The notes beneath the pieces are model-generated. The model worked only from the letters and a program-made list of their open reading frames with translations, was not told the origin of the DNA and ran no database searches. A DNA stretch of 64,000 bases, from contig NZ_JAERRG010000003.1 of NCBI RefSeq assembly GCF_016741935.1, positions 488,565 to 552,564 on the forward strand. Reading direction: 5' to 3'. Position 1 is the stretch's first letter. Every line of letters starts with the position of its first letter. Shown one piece after another: positions 37,654 through 49,113 of this stretch. The translations under genes were made by a program, and so were the position numbers. The DNA comes from Streptomyces endocoffeicus. GTDB taxonomy: Bacteria > Actinomycetota > Actinomycetes > Streptomycetales > Streptomycetaceae.

Positions 37654-38541
37654 ATGGCACCCGAGCAGCACGGCGGCGGCGAGGAACTGGGGCGCTTCCT
37701 GCGCGCCCGCCGCACCCAGACCAGCCCGCGGACCGTGGGTCTCACCCCCGGGCCCGGTGTCCGGCGCACCCCCGGGCTGCGCCGCGAGGAGCTGGCCACC
37801 CTCGCCGGTGTCAGCATCGACTACTACACCCGCCTGGAGCGCGGCAAGGAGACCCGTCCCAGCCCCGCCGTGGTCGACTCCCTCGCCCGCGCCCTTCGTC
37901 TCGACGACGCCGAGCACCAGCATCTGCGCGAGCTGGCCGTCCGCGCCGCCCGCTACGCGCCGCAGCCCGCCCCCGCCCCCAGCCGCACCGTGCGCCCGCA
38001 TCTGAAGCTGCTGCTGGAGACCGTGCGGCCGAATCCCGCCTACGTCGTCAGCCGCGGTATGGACATCCTGGCCCACAACCCCGGCGGCCTCGCCCTCTAC
38101 GCGGGCATCGCCGACTGGCCGGCCAAGCAGCGCAACCTCGCCCGCTACCTCTTCCTCCACCCCGCCGCGCGTGATCTCTTCCCCGACTGGGACAACCAGA
38201 TCCGCGGCTGCGTCGCCCGGCTGCGCGCCCTGGCCGGAACCGACCCCGACGCCCCCGACCTCACCACCCTCGTCGGCGAGCTGCTGCTCAAGAGCCCCGA
38301 CTTCGCCGGACTGTGGGAACGCTACGAAGTCACCGGCCGCAAGATGGCCACCAAGACCTTCCAGCATCCGCAGACCGGCAGGATCACCCTCAGCTTCCAG
38401 GGCATGGCCCTCGAAGGCACCCCCGGCCACCGGCTGGGCGTCTACACCGCCGAACCCGGCACCCCCGACCACGACGCCGTCCTCCTGCTCGACATGACCG
38501 CCACCCCCACCGGGCCGAGCCCGTCCGAGCAGCATCGATAA
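37654..38541 (+). CDS. XRE regulator with MmyB-like ligand-binding domain
   Basis: The 295-residue protein has an N-terminal helix-turn-helix (residues 8-85, with GLRREELATLAGVSIDYYTR and LERGKETRPSPAV) and a C-terminal PAS-like MmyB domain (NPAYVVSRGMDILAHN, RNLARYLFLHPAARDLFPDW). This large actinobacterial group usually regulates an adjacent oxidoreductase gene. The ATG at 37654 is preferred because the upstream frame is repeat-derived. The divergent aldo/keto reductase is the likely target. Confidence 0.88.
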   Translation: MAPEQHGGGEELGRFLRARRTQTSPRTVGLTPGPGVRRTPGLRREELATLAGVSIDYYTRLERGKETRPSPAVVDSLARALRLDDAEHQHLRELAVRAARYAPQPAPAPSRTVRPHLKLLLETVRPNPAYVVSRGMDILAHNPGGLALYAGIADWPAKQRNLARYLFLHPAARDLFPDWDNQIRGCVARLRALAGTDPDAPDLTTLVGELLLKSPDFAGLWERYEVTGRKMATKTFQHPQTGRITLSFQGMALEGTPGHRLGVYTAEPGTPDHDAVLLLDMTATPTGPSPSEQHR

Positions 38542-38556
38542 CCGGTCAGACCGGGC

Positions 38557-38606
38557 AGTCGCTCCCAGTCGCTCCGTCCCCAGTCGCTCCGTCCCCGGGC
38601 GCCCGG
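38557..38606. repeat. 15-bp tandem repeat and palindrome between convergent genes
   Basis: AGTCGCTCCGTCCCC occurs at 38567-38581 and 38582-38596, preceded by a shortened copy at 38557-38566. CCGGGCGCCCGG (38595-38606) is a perfect 12-bp palindrome that could help end both convergent transcripts (XRE and LysR genes). Confidence 0.55.
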
Positions 38607-38609
38607 CCG

Positions 38610-40960
<2,351 letters not shown>

Positions 40961-40963
<3 letters not shown>

Positions 40964-41055
40964 CGCCGTGCCATGCGTACCGCCTGACGCCGTGCCATGA
41001 GTACCGCCCGACGCCATGCCATGAGTACCGTCTGACGTCATCTCATGAGTCCGCA
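40961..41055. repeat. Degenerate 24-bp tandem repeat, four copies
   Basis: Units start at 40961, 40985, 41009 and 41033. The first three share TGACGCC(G/A)TGCCATG(C/A)GTACCG with one to three changes; the fourth has diverged and runs into the palindrome at 41043. The array begins inside the dgdA stop codon and occupies most of the space to the ABC transporter genes. Confidence 0.75.
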
Positions 41056-41080
41056 TGACATCTGTCATGCGGACTCATGA
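41043..41080. promoter_or_regulatory. Perfect 38-bp palindrome before the ABC operon
   Basis: TCATGAGTCCGCATGACA (41043-41060) is followed by TC and then its exact reverse complement (41063-41080). Two bases are too few for a normal hairpin loop, so DNA binding by a dimer or tetramer is more likely than termination. The CATGAG core also occurs in the repeats upstream. The site lies 46 bp before the ABC ATPase start, and the response regulator of the same operon is the obvious candidate ligand. Confidence 0.75.
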
Positions 41081-41126
41081 CACACCGCACTCCTCCCGGC
41101 CCCGCCGTGCCGGAAACCTGGAAGGC

Positions 41127-42053
41127 ATGGACACCGTCATCGAAACCGCCGACTTGCGGCGGCACTACAAGGGGTTCGAGGCCGTGCGCGGCGTCGATCT
41201 CACGGTCGCCCGTGGTGAGCTCTTCGCGCTCCTGGGGACCAACGGGGCCGGTAAGACCTCCACCCTCGAGGTCCTGGAGGGGCAGGCCACTCCCACCTCC
41301 GGGACGGTCCGGGTGCTGGGCGGCGACCCGTACCGCGACCGCGCCGCCGTCCGCCCCCGGATCGGGGTGATGCTCCAGGAGGGCGGCTTCCCGACCGAGC
41401 TCACGGTCACCGAGACCGCGCGCATGTGGGCGGGGTGCACCAGCGGCGCCCGCCCCGTGGCGGAGGCCCTGGAGCTGACCCGGCTGACCCAGCGGCGGGC
41501 GGTGCGGGTCAAGCAGCTCTCCGGTGGCGAGCGCCGCCGCCTCGATCTCGCCCTGGCCCTGCTGGGGCGGCCGGAGGTGCTGTTCCTGGACGAGCCGACG
41601 ACCGGCCTGGACGCGCAGTCCCGCCACGAGACCTGGGAGCTGATCCGCGAGCTCAAGGAGCAGGGCACGACGGTGCTGCTCACCACCCACTACCTGGAGG
41701 AGGCGGAGCAGCTGGCCGACCGGCTGGCGATCATGCACGCCGGGCGGATCGCCACCTCGGGCCGGGTCGCCGACGTGGTCGCCGAGCGGCCCTCGCGGAT
41801 GAGCTTCGAGCTGCCCCTGGACTACTTCCTCGGCGATCTGCCGCCGCTGGCACCGCTGGGGGTGACCAGGCAGGAGAACACCGGGCGGACGGTCCGGCTG
41901 GAGACCGCCGATCTCCAGCGCACGGCGACCGCGCTGCTGCTGTGGGCCCGGGACAAGGACGTGGCGCTGCGCGGGTTCGACGCCCGGTCGGCCACGTTGG
42001 AGGAGGCGTTCATGGAGATCGCGAAGGGCCTGGAGAGCGAGGGGGCACGATGA
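41127..42053 (+). CDS. ABC transporter ATP-binding protein (ABC-2 exporter type)
   Basis: The 308-residue protein has Walker A (GTNGAGKT), the Q-loop (MLQEGGF), the signature LSGGERRRLDLA, Walker B (VLFLDEPTTGLD) and the H-loop (LTTHYLEEAE). The family powers export of lipids or drugs, often for self-protection. The ATG at 41127 follows GGAAGG. Its stop overlaps the ATG of the permease. It opens a four-gene operon with its own two-component system. Confidence 0.92.
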   Translation: MDTVIETADLRRHYKGFEAVRGVDLTVARGELFALLGTNGAGKTSTLEVLEGQATPTSGTVRVLGGDPYRDRAAVRPRIGVMLQEGGFPTELTVTETARMWAGCTSGARPVAEALELTRLTQRRAVRVKQLSGGERRRLDLALALLGRPEVLFLDEPTTGLDAQSRHETWELIRELKEQGTTVLLTTHYLEEAEQLADRLAIMHAGRIATSGRVADVVAERPSRMSFELPLDYFLGDLPPLAPLGVTRQENTGRTVRLETADLQRTATALLLWARDKDVALRGFDARSATLEEAFMEIAKGLESEGAR

Positions 42054-42865
42054 CGACGTCAGCAGCCCGTACGGGACACGCACACGCGGCCACGCCCACC
42101 CGGGTCACCGCCATGGACCGCCTGGCCGCCCTCGGCCGCGCCGAGCTGACGCTGCTGATGCGCAGCAAGGCGTCCCTGGTCAGCGCGGTGATCCTGCCGA
42201 GCGTCATGGCCTTCGCGATGCGCGGTGTGGTCAAGCAGCTGGACCTGGGCGGCACCGGCCTGTCGGTGGCCACCGTCATGCTGCCCGCCGCGCTGGCGAT
42301 GGCGATGTTCTTCTCCGTCTACACGAACCTGGTCGGCGTGTATGTGCTGCGCCGCGAGACCCTCGTACTGAAGCGGCTGCGCACCGGCGAGGTGCGCGAC
42401 TGGGAGATCCTCGTCGGCAACGCCCTCCCGGCGTTCCTGCTGGCGGTCGTGCAGTCCGTGCTGCTGGCGGTCGGGATGACCGTGTTCCTGGACGCGGACG
42501 CGCCGGCCGCCCCGCATCTGGCGGTGTTCGGCCTGCTCATCGGCGTGGCCATGCTGGTGGCCTCGGGAGCGCTGACGGCCGCGTTCACCCGGACCGCGGA
42601 GAGCGCACAGCTGACGTTCCTGCCCTTCCTGCTGGTGACCATGGCCGCCTCCGGGGTCTACGCGCCGCGCGAGGTGATGCCGGACACGATGGCCGACATC
42701 GCCGCCTGGCTGCCGTTCTCGCCGGTGATGGACCTGCTGAGGGGCGGCTGGACGGGCGACCTGGACGGTGTGGACCAGCTTCGGGCGGCGCTCCTCGCGC
42801 TGGTCTGGACGGGCCTGGCAGTGCTCGGTGTGCGTCGGTGGTTCCGCTGGGGACCGCGGGGCTGA
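42050..42865 (+). CDS. ABC-2 type permease
   Basis: The 271-residue membrane protein has six hydrophobic segments, with LLMRSKASLVSAVILPSVMA near the N-terminus and the late MPDTMADIAAWLPFSPVMDLLR typical of ABC-2 permeases. The ATGA overlap with the ATPase gene shows translational coupling. It would form the transmembrane half of a drug- or lipid-exporting complex. Confidence 0.88.
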   Translation: MTTSAARTGHAHAATPTRVTAMDRLAALGRAELTLLMRSKASLVSAVILPSVMAFAMRGVVKQLDLGGTGLSVATVMLPAALAMAMFFSVYTNLVGVYVLRRETLVLKRLRTGEVRDWEILVGNALPAFLLAVVQSVLLAVGMTVFLDADAPAAPHLAVFGLLIGVAMLVASGALTAAFTRTAESAQLTFLPFLLVTMAASGVYAPREVMPDTMADIAAWLPFSPVMDLLRGGWTGDLDGVDQLRAALLALVWTGLAVLGVRRWFRWGPRG

Positions 42866-42890
42866 GGACGGCGGAGCCCGAGGTGATGGG

Positions 42891-44132
42891 ATGAGGGACA
42901 TGAGCGGGACGATGAATATGAGCGTGGAGCACTGGGTGGAGCGGTTCGGGGGACCGGACGGGCCCGAGCGCTACCGCCGCTACACTCTCGCCACCGTCGC
43001 CTTCCTCGCCGTCACCGAGGCGGCGCTGTGGGTGTTCTGGATCGCCACATCGGAGGCCGGCCCGCTCGGGCTGGCCCTGGTGGCGGCGGTGGGCACGGCG
43101 CACGTCGCCGTCCAGGGGCTGCTCTCCCGCGCCGCCCTGCTCCACTACCTCGGCGCCGGACCGCGCCCGGTCTGGCTGGTCGCGCTGTACGCCGCCGTCA
43201 CCGTGGCCATGGCCGCCCTGGGGTGTGCGTTGCTGGCCACCGGACGCATCCACGAAGGGAACCTGGCGGCGTATCTGGTCTGGCTGCTGATGTACTACGC
43301 CGGCCCGCCGATGCTGGCGCTGCCGCGCCGCGCCGGGGCGGCGCTGGTCGCGGCGGTGCCGGTGGTGGCGCTCGGCGCGGCGGCGGCCAGCGGGCTGTCG
43401 GGCCAGGCGCTGGCCCTCGCGATCGGCGCCACCTTGCTGATGGTTCCGTTCATGGCCATGGCGATACGGGTCTCCGGATGGAGCGTGCGGCTGATCGAGG
43501 AGCTGGCCAGGGCGCGGGCGACGCAGGCCCGCCTCGCCGTGGCGGAGGAGCGGCTGCGCTTCGGCCGCGATCTGCACGATGTGCTGGGCCGTAACCTCGC
43601 GGTGGTGGCGCTGAAGAGCGAACTCGCGGTGGAACTGGCCCGGCGGGGCCGGGAGGAGGCGGTGGCCCAGATGGAGGAGGTGCAGCGGATCGCGCAGGAG
43701 TCCCAGCGGGAGATCCGCGCGGTGGTACGGGGCTACCGCACCGCCGATCTGCACGCGGAACTGGCCGGAGCCCGGTCCGTCCTCGAAGCGGCCGGGATCG
43801 ACTGCCGGATCGAGAACGGCCCGGCGGCGCGGCTGCCCGCGCAGACGCAGACCGCGCTCGGCTGGGTGGTCCGCGAGGGAACGACGAACGTGCTCCGCCA
43901 CGCGCAGGGCGCGTCCCGCTGCGAGGTGTCCGTGCGTGCCACGGTCGGGGGCTCGGTGGCACTGCTGATGGAGAACGACGGGGCGGACGCGGACCCCCGA
44001 CCGGGCACCGGCAGCGGCCTGCCGGGGCTGCGCGAGCGCCTGGCCGAGGTGGACGGCACCCTGGCCACCGAGCGGCACCCGGACGGGACCTTCCGCCTGA
44101 CCGCGAGGATTCCGTGGGAGGCGGGCGAATGA
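42891..44132 (+). CDS. Sensor histidine kinase, DesK type
   Basis: The 413-residue kinase has about six membrane segments (residues 28-200), the HisKA_3 motif FGRDLHDVLGRNLAVVALKS and an HATPase domain with VVREGTTNVLRHAQ and GSGLPGLRERL. The ATG at 42891 follows GAGGTG; in-frame ATGs at 42900 and 42912 are weaker choices. It is encoded 25 bp after the permease gene, so it may sense the exporter's substrate or membrane stress, as in bacitracin- or fluidity-sensing modules. Confidence 0.88.
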   Translation: MRDMSGTMNMSVEHWVERFGGPDGPERYRRYTLATVAFLAVTEAALWVFWIATSEAGPLGLALVAAVGTAHVAVQGLLSRAALLHYLGAGPRPVWLVALYAAVTVAMAALGCALLATGRIHEGNLAAYLVWLLMYYAGPPMLALPRRAGAALVAAVPVVALGAAAASGLSGQALALAIGATLLMVPFMAMAIRVSGWSVRLIEELARARATQARLAVAEERLRFGRDLHDVLGRNLAVVALKSELAVELARRGREEAVAQMEEVQRIAQESQREIRAVVRGYRTADLHAELAGARSVLEAAGIDCRIENGPAARLPAQTQTALGWVVREGTTNVLRHAQGASRCEVSVRATVGGSVALLMENDGADADPRPGTGSGLPGLRERLAEVDGTLATERHPDGTFRLTARIPWEAGE

Positions 44133-44734
44133 TCAGGGTTCTGCTGGCGGACGACGAACACCTCATCCGGGGCGCGCTCGCCTCCCTCCTCGCGCTGGAG
44201 GACGACATCATCGTGGTGGCGGAGGCCGGAACGGGCGACGAGGCGCTGGCCATGGCCCGGGCACACCGCCCCGACGTGGCCGTCCTGGACATGCGGATGC
44301 CCGGGCGTGACGGGGTGTCGGTGGCGACGCGGCTGCGCGACGAGGTACCGGAGTGCGCCTCGATGATCGTTACCAGCCACGCCGGGGCCGGGGCGCTGAA
44401 ACAGGCGCTGGCGGCGGGTGTGCGCGGCTTCGTGCCGAAGACGGTGTCCGCGCGGCGCCTGGCCGAGATCATCCGTACGGTGCACACGGACGGCCGCTAC
44501 GTGGACCACGAACTGGCGGCGGACGCGATCGCCGCGGGCGAGTCGCCGCTCACTCCCCGCGAGGCGGAAATGCTGTCCCTGGCCGCGGACGGGGCACCGG
44601 TGGCGGAAATCGCGTCCCGCGCCGCGCTGTCGCCCGGGACGGTGCGCAACTACCTGTCCGCCGCGGCGGCCAAACTCGGCGCGGAGAACCGCCACATGGC
44701 GGCGCGGATCGCCCGCGAGCGCGGATGGCTGTAG
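44129..44734 (+). CDS. LuxR-family response regulator of the ABC operon
   Basis: The 201-residue protein has the receiver domain with LADDEH and the phosphoacceptor Asp in VLDMRMPGRDG, and a LuxR helix-turn-helix (LTPREAEMLSLAADG, ALSPGTVRNYLS). Its ATG overlaps the kinase stop. It is the likely ligand of the large palindrome upstream of the ABC genes, which would make the operon self-regulating. Confidence 0.9.
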   Translation: MIRVLLADDEHLIRGALASLLALEDDIIVVAEAGTGDEALAMARAHRPDVAVLDMRMPGRDGVSVATRLRDEVPECASMIVTSHAGAGALKQALAAGVRGFVPKTVSARRLAEIIRTVHTDGRYVDHELAADAIAAGESPLTPREAEMLSLAADGAPVAEIASRAALSPGTVRNYLSAAAAKLGAENRHMAARIARERGWL

Positions 44735-44774
44735 GGGGCTGCGCCGGTAGCCGTCAGCAGTCATCGGCGACAGG

Positions 44775-45770
44775 TCAGCGCGGGCGTCGGCGGCGGCGGC
44801 CGAAGAGGAGGGCGACACCGCCCAGGAGCAGCGCCACCGCGCCCGCGATCACCCACGCGGCGGCCGCGTCGGCGGGCCGGGACTCCCCCCGGGCGCGGGA
44901 GTCGGAGGGGTTGGCCGCGGGCGACGGCCGGGCCGAACCGGTGGCCGTGGCGGCCTTGATGATGAGGTCGGTGACCGCCTGGGGGTGGGCGATCATGGCC
45001 ACGTGAGAGGAGTTGATCTCCACGGTGTGCGAGTGGGCGCGCTTGGCCTCGAAGCGCTCCTGCCGGGGGTTGATGGTCTTGTCCTGCCGGGCGACGAGGA
45101 ACCAGGACGGGATCTGCCGCCACGCCGCCACCTTGGCCTTCTCCGAGAACGCGGCCGTCGCGGCGGGCCGTTGGGTCGCCGCCAGCAGCCTCGCCGTACT
45201 GGCCGGCAGATCGGCGGCGAAGACCCGGTGGAGCTTGTCCCGCTTGAGGTACAGATCCGTGCCCCGCACCCCGCCACCGGCCCGGTACGGGACCGCCTTG
45301 ATGGCGGTGGCGAGCTCGCTGGGGTACCGGGCGGCCAGCGACTGCCCGCTCTCCCCCTTGTCGAGCACCTGGGCGGACACGTACACCAGCGACTTCACCC
45401 GGGAGTTCCCCGCCGCGGCCACGCTGATGACCGCGCCGCCGTAGGAGTGGCCCACCAGCACGATCGGGCCCTTGACGCTGTCCAGGACGGAGGCGATGTA
45501 GGCGGAGTCGGTGGTGAGGCCGCGCAGCGGGTTGGCGGGGGCGATGACGGGGTAGCCGCGGCGCTCCAGCCGTTCGATGACACCGTTCCAGCTGGAGCCG
45601 TCCGCGAACGCGCCGTGGATCAGGACCACCGTGGGTTTACGAGGGGCGTTGTCGTCCTCCGCGGCGGCCGGGGCCGCCACGGCCGCGCACACCGCCATCG
45701 CGCACCCGGCCGCCGCGACACGTGCCCGGAGCCGTCCGCGTGCGGAGCCGAGAGCCGGAGACGCCGCCAT
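44775..45770 (-). CDS. Secreted, C-terminally anchored alpha/beta hydrolase
   Basis: The 331-residue protein has a Sec-type signal (residues 10-38), the alpha/beta hydrolase oxyanion region VVLIHGAFADGSSW and the nucleophile Ser in VGHSYGGAV. The Asp lies in VARQDKTINP and the His in SSHVAMIAHP. A disordered Ser/Pro/Ala linker leads to one hydrophobic helix (about 300-320) and a final Arg cluster, which looks like a membrane stop anchor without a clear sortase motif. It resembles EstC/salicylate-esterase-like enzymes. The ATG at 45770 follows GAGGAC. Confidence 0.82.
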   Translation of the reverse strand: MAASPALGSARGRLRARVAAAGCAMAVCAAVAAPAAAEDDNAPRKPTVVLIHGAFADGSSWNGVIERLERRGYPVIAPANPLRGLTTDSAYIASVLDSVKGPIVLVGHSYGGAVISVAAAGNSRVKSLVYVSAQVLDKGESGQSLAARYPSELATAIKAVPYRAGGGVRGTDLYLKRDKLHRVFAADLPASTARLLAATQRPAATAAFSEKAKVAAWRQIPSWFLVARQDKTINPRQERFEAKRAHSHTVEINSSHVAMIAHPQAVTDLIIKAATATGSARPSPAANPSDSRARGESRPADAAAAWVIAGAVALLLGGVALLFGRRRRRPR

Positions 45771-45996
45771 GGTGTCCTCGCTTCCCTGGAGGTCTTCGCT
45801 TGAGGGTTTTGTGGCTCCTCAACGTTCGCCGGACCCGCGGCGCGTGGCCGCGCGGCAGGGTCCGATCGGGTGAAGTAGGTGATCCACCAGGGTCATGCCG
45901 CGCTGACAACGATTCCCACGACCTGCCCGCGTCGTCCTTGTACTGCCTTTGCCTCGAGTTCGCCGGGCATTGGCCTGAGCTTGTTTGCATACAGGA

Positions 45997-46698
<702 letters not shown>

Positions 46699-46725
46699 GT
46701 CCTCGATTTCCGGAGAGTTAAAACG

Positions 46726-46959
46726 ATGCATCTCGACTGGACCGCACTCGGCCAGGTCACCGCGGTGAGCATCGGCGTCACCATCGCCGCTGTCACCGTC
46801 TTCGCCCTCGGCGTCCTGGGCGTCGCCCGCGTGGAGGCGGCCCGTGAGGAGAACGGCACCGGCTCGACCCTGGGCCTCACCCAGGCCGGACTGTGCTTCG
46901 TGGCGTGCGCGGCGGTGGTGGCCTACGGGATCTACCTGATCGTGCCGCAGTTCCACTGA
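46726..46959 (+). CDS. Small membrane protein linked to the phosphate transporter
   Basis: The 77-residue protein has two hydrophobic helices, about residues 9-34 and 51-73, separated by a charged loop (ARVEAAREENGTG). The ATG at 46726 follows GGAGAG. Such proteins commonly accompany actinobacterial PiT genes and may be accessory subunits, but no function is known to me. It lies 27 bp after the decayed transporter gene and 20 bp before ppk2. Confidence 0.7.
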   Translation: MHLDWTALGQVTAVSIGVTIAAVTVFALGVLGVARVEAAREENGTGSTLGLTQAGLCFVACAAVVAYGIYLIVPQFH

Positions 46960-46979
46960 GAACGGAAAGGAAGGACTGG

Positions 46980-47918
46980 ATGACAACGCCGCCCTTGCTG
47001 TCCGAGCTGGCCGACCTGACGGTCGACTACAGCGACCACGACGACCCCGTGCTCATCCGGCCGGACGGCAGCCCGGTCGACACCTGGCGGGAGAACTATC
47101 CCTACGCGCACCGCATGGAGCGCAAGGAGTACGAGTGGCACAAGCGGCTCCAGCAGATAGAGCTGCTGAAGCTGCAGAGCTGGATCAAGGAGACCGGACG
47201 CCGGCTCGTCATCGTCTTCGAGGGTCGGGACGCGGCCGGCAAGGGCGGCACCATCAAGCGCTTCACCGAGCACCTCAACCCACGTGGCGCCCGGGTCGTG
47301 GCGCTGGAGAAGCCGACCGAGCGCGAACGTGGCCAGTGGTACTTCCAGCGGTACGTGGAGCATCTGCCGACCGCGGGTGAGATCGTGCTCTTCGACCGGT
47401 CCTGGTACAACCGGGCCGGTGTCGAGCGGGTCATGGGCTTCTGCTCCAAGGACGAGTACCGGCGCTTCATGCGCCAGGCGCCGCTCTTCGAGCGGATGCT
47501 CGTGGACGACGGTGTGGACCTGGTGAAGTTCTGGTTCTCGGTGTCCCAGAGCGAGCAGCGCACCCGCTTCACGATCCGCCAGGTGGACCCCGTACGGCAG
47601 TGGAAGCTCAGCCCGATGGACCTCGCCTCGCTGGCCCGCTGGGACGACTACACGGCCGCGAAGGTCGCCATGTTCCGTGAGACGGACACCGAGTACGCGC
47701 CCTGGACGGTGGTCAAGAGCAACGACAAGAAGCGGGCGCGCGTGGAGGCCATGCGCAGTGTGCTCGCCCGTTTCGACTACTCCAACAAGGACGAGGAGGT
47801 CGTCGGCACCGCCGACCCGCGCGTCGTGGGCGCGGCGGCGGGTCTGCTGGAGGAGGGCGAGGACGACACGAACGACGCCACCGGTGCCACCGGGACGAAC
47901 GACGCCGACGGGCGCTGA
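46980..47918 (+). CDS. ppk2: Polyphosphate kinase 2
   Basis: The 312-residue protein has the PPK2 Walker A FEGRDAAGKGGTIKR and the Walker B/lid region VLFDRSWYNRAGVERVMGFC, followed by WFSVSQSEQRTRF and DDYTAAKVAMF. Class I PPK2 enzymes use polyphosphate to phosphorylate nucleoside diphosphates. The ATG at 46980 follows AAGGAAGGA. The C-terminus is an acidic Asp/Thr/Gly tail. Its place beside phosphate and phosphonate uptake genes suggests a role in phosphorus storage or recycling. Confidence 0.92.
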   Translation: MTTPPLLSELADLTVDYSDHDDPVLIRPDGSPVDTWRENYPYAHRMERKEYEWHKRLQQIELLKLQSWIKETGRRLVIVFEGRDAAGKGGTIKRFTEHLNPRGARVVALEKPTERERGQWYFQRYVEHLPTAGEIVLFDRSWYNRAGVERVMGFCSKDEYRRFMRQAPLFERMLVDDGVDLVKFWFSVSQSEQRTRFTIRQVDPVRQWKLSPMDLASLARWDDYTAAKVAMFRETDTEYAPWTVVKSNDKKRARVEAMRSVLARFDYSNKDEEVVGTADPRVVGAAAGLLEEGEDDTNDATGATGTNDADGR

Positions 47919-47952
47919 CGAGCACACCGAAGTCGAGCACACGGACGCCGGA

Positions 47953-47992
47953 CGCCAGGGCCGGGCCCGCACACCCGGGCCCGGCCCTGGCG
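47953..47992 (+). terminator. Very strong terminator after ppk2
   Basis: CGCCAGGGCCGGGCCCG (47953-47969) pairs perfectly over 17 bp with 47976-47992 around a six-base loop, 34 bp after the ppk2 stop. It separates the ppk2 unit from the phn operon. Confidence 0.85.
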
Positions 47993-48019
47993 CGCGCCGG
48001 CGCGCCGGACCGCCCCGGG

Positions 48020-48031
48020 TTGTCCGGTCAA
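48020..48031. promoter_or_regulatory. PhnF-type operator candidate upstream of phnD
   Basis: TTGTCCGGTCAA differs at one base from the perfect palindrome TTGTCCGGACAA at 51980-51991, upstream of the GntR gene that ends the operon. Both sites stand before transcription units of the phosphonate locus. Confidence 0.6.
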
Positions 48032-48174
48032 GCCGCCCGTTGCCTCCCGCATCGTTCAGACAGCCGTAACCGACGGCGCGGGGTGTGCACACCTGTTCTC
48101 CGCAGGGTGGGCGTCATCCCCGGTGCCCTCACTCCCCGAGAGGCCCGATCGCCCCACCGCTCGAAGGACGACGC

Positions 48175-49113
48175 ATGCCTCGCCACCTCCGCATCCCCCT
48201 CGCTGCCGCGCTGCTGCCGCTCGTGCTCACGGCCTGCGGTGCCAGCGCCTCCGACAACGGCTCCACCTCGGAGGGACGGGACCCCGACACCCTGGTGGTC
48301 GCGGCGATCCCGTCGGAGAACTCCACCTCGCTCGCCCAGCAGTACGCCCCGATCGTCAAGCTGCTGAAGGCCGAGACCGGCAAGAAGGTCCAGATGCAGA
48401 AGGCGACCAGCTACGCCGCCGTCATCGAGGCGCAGCGGGCGCACAAGGCGGATGTCGCGCTGTACGGTCCGCTCTCCTACGTCGTCGCCAAGGGCAGCGG
48501 AGTGGGGGTGAAGCTGGCCGGTGCGCTGGTCGCAGCCAAGGGCGAGACGCCGGGCTACCAGTCGTACGGCATCACCCGCGGCAGCAACAAGGACATCAAG
48601 AGCCTCGCCGACTTCAAGGGCCACAAGGTGTGCTTCGTGGACCCGACCTCGACGTCCGGCTATCTCTACCCGCAGTCCGGTCTGCTGAAGGCGGGCGTGA
48701 AGCCCGGCGACTACACCAAGGTCATGGCGGGTGGCCACGACGCCTCGGCGCTGTCGGTCGCCTCCGGTGACTGCGACGCGGGCTTCGCCTTCGACACCAT
48801 GGTGGACAGCGACCTGATCAAGCAGGGCAAGCTCAAGAAGGGCCAGCTGAAGACCGTCTGGAAGTCCACCGAGATCCCCGGCTCGCCCGCCGCGGTCTCC
48901 ACCGACCTCACCGCGAGCCTGCAGAAGAAGATCGTCGACGCGTTCGAGACCAAGGCCAACGCCGACTACATGGAGTCCAAGGGCTACTGCTCCGGCGACG
49001 GCTGCAAGATCGACGACAACTGGGGCTTCGTCGCGGTGAAGGACTCCGACTACGACAGCGTCCGCGCCGTCTGCGACGCCACCAAGGACGCGCAGTGCAA
49101 GGACGGCTCGTGA
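48175..49113 (+). CDS. phnD: Phosphonate-binding lipoprotein
   Basis: The 312-residue protein has a lipoprotein signal (LVLTACGA, lipidated Cys21) and the PhnD-type binding fold: LVVAAIPSENSTSL, HKADVALYGPLSYVV, KVCFVDPTSTSGYLYP. It should capture phosphonates or related phosphorus compounds outside the cell and deliver them to PhnE. The ATG at 48175 follows GAAGGA. The next gene overlaps its stop. Whether phosphonate, phosphite or hypophosphite is bound cannot be told from the sequence. Confidence 0.88.
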   Translation: MPRHLRIPLAAALLPLVLTACGASASDNGSTSEGRDPDTLVVAAIPSENSTSLAQQYAPIVKLLKAETGKKVQMQKATSYAAVIEAQRAHKADVALYGPLSYVVAKGSGVGVKLAGALVAAKGETPGYQSYGITRGSNKDIKSLADFKGHKVCFVDPTSTSGYLYPQSGLLKAGVKPGDYTKVMAGGHDASALSVASGDCDAGFAFDTMVDSDLIKQGKLKKGQLKTVWKSTEIPGSPAAVSTDLTASLQKKIVDAFETKANADYMESKGYCSGDGCKIDDNWGFVAVKDSDYDSVRAVCDATKDAQCKDGS

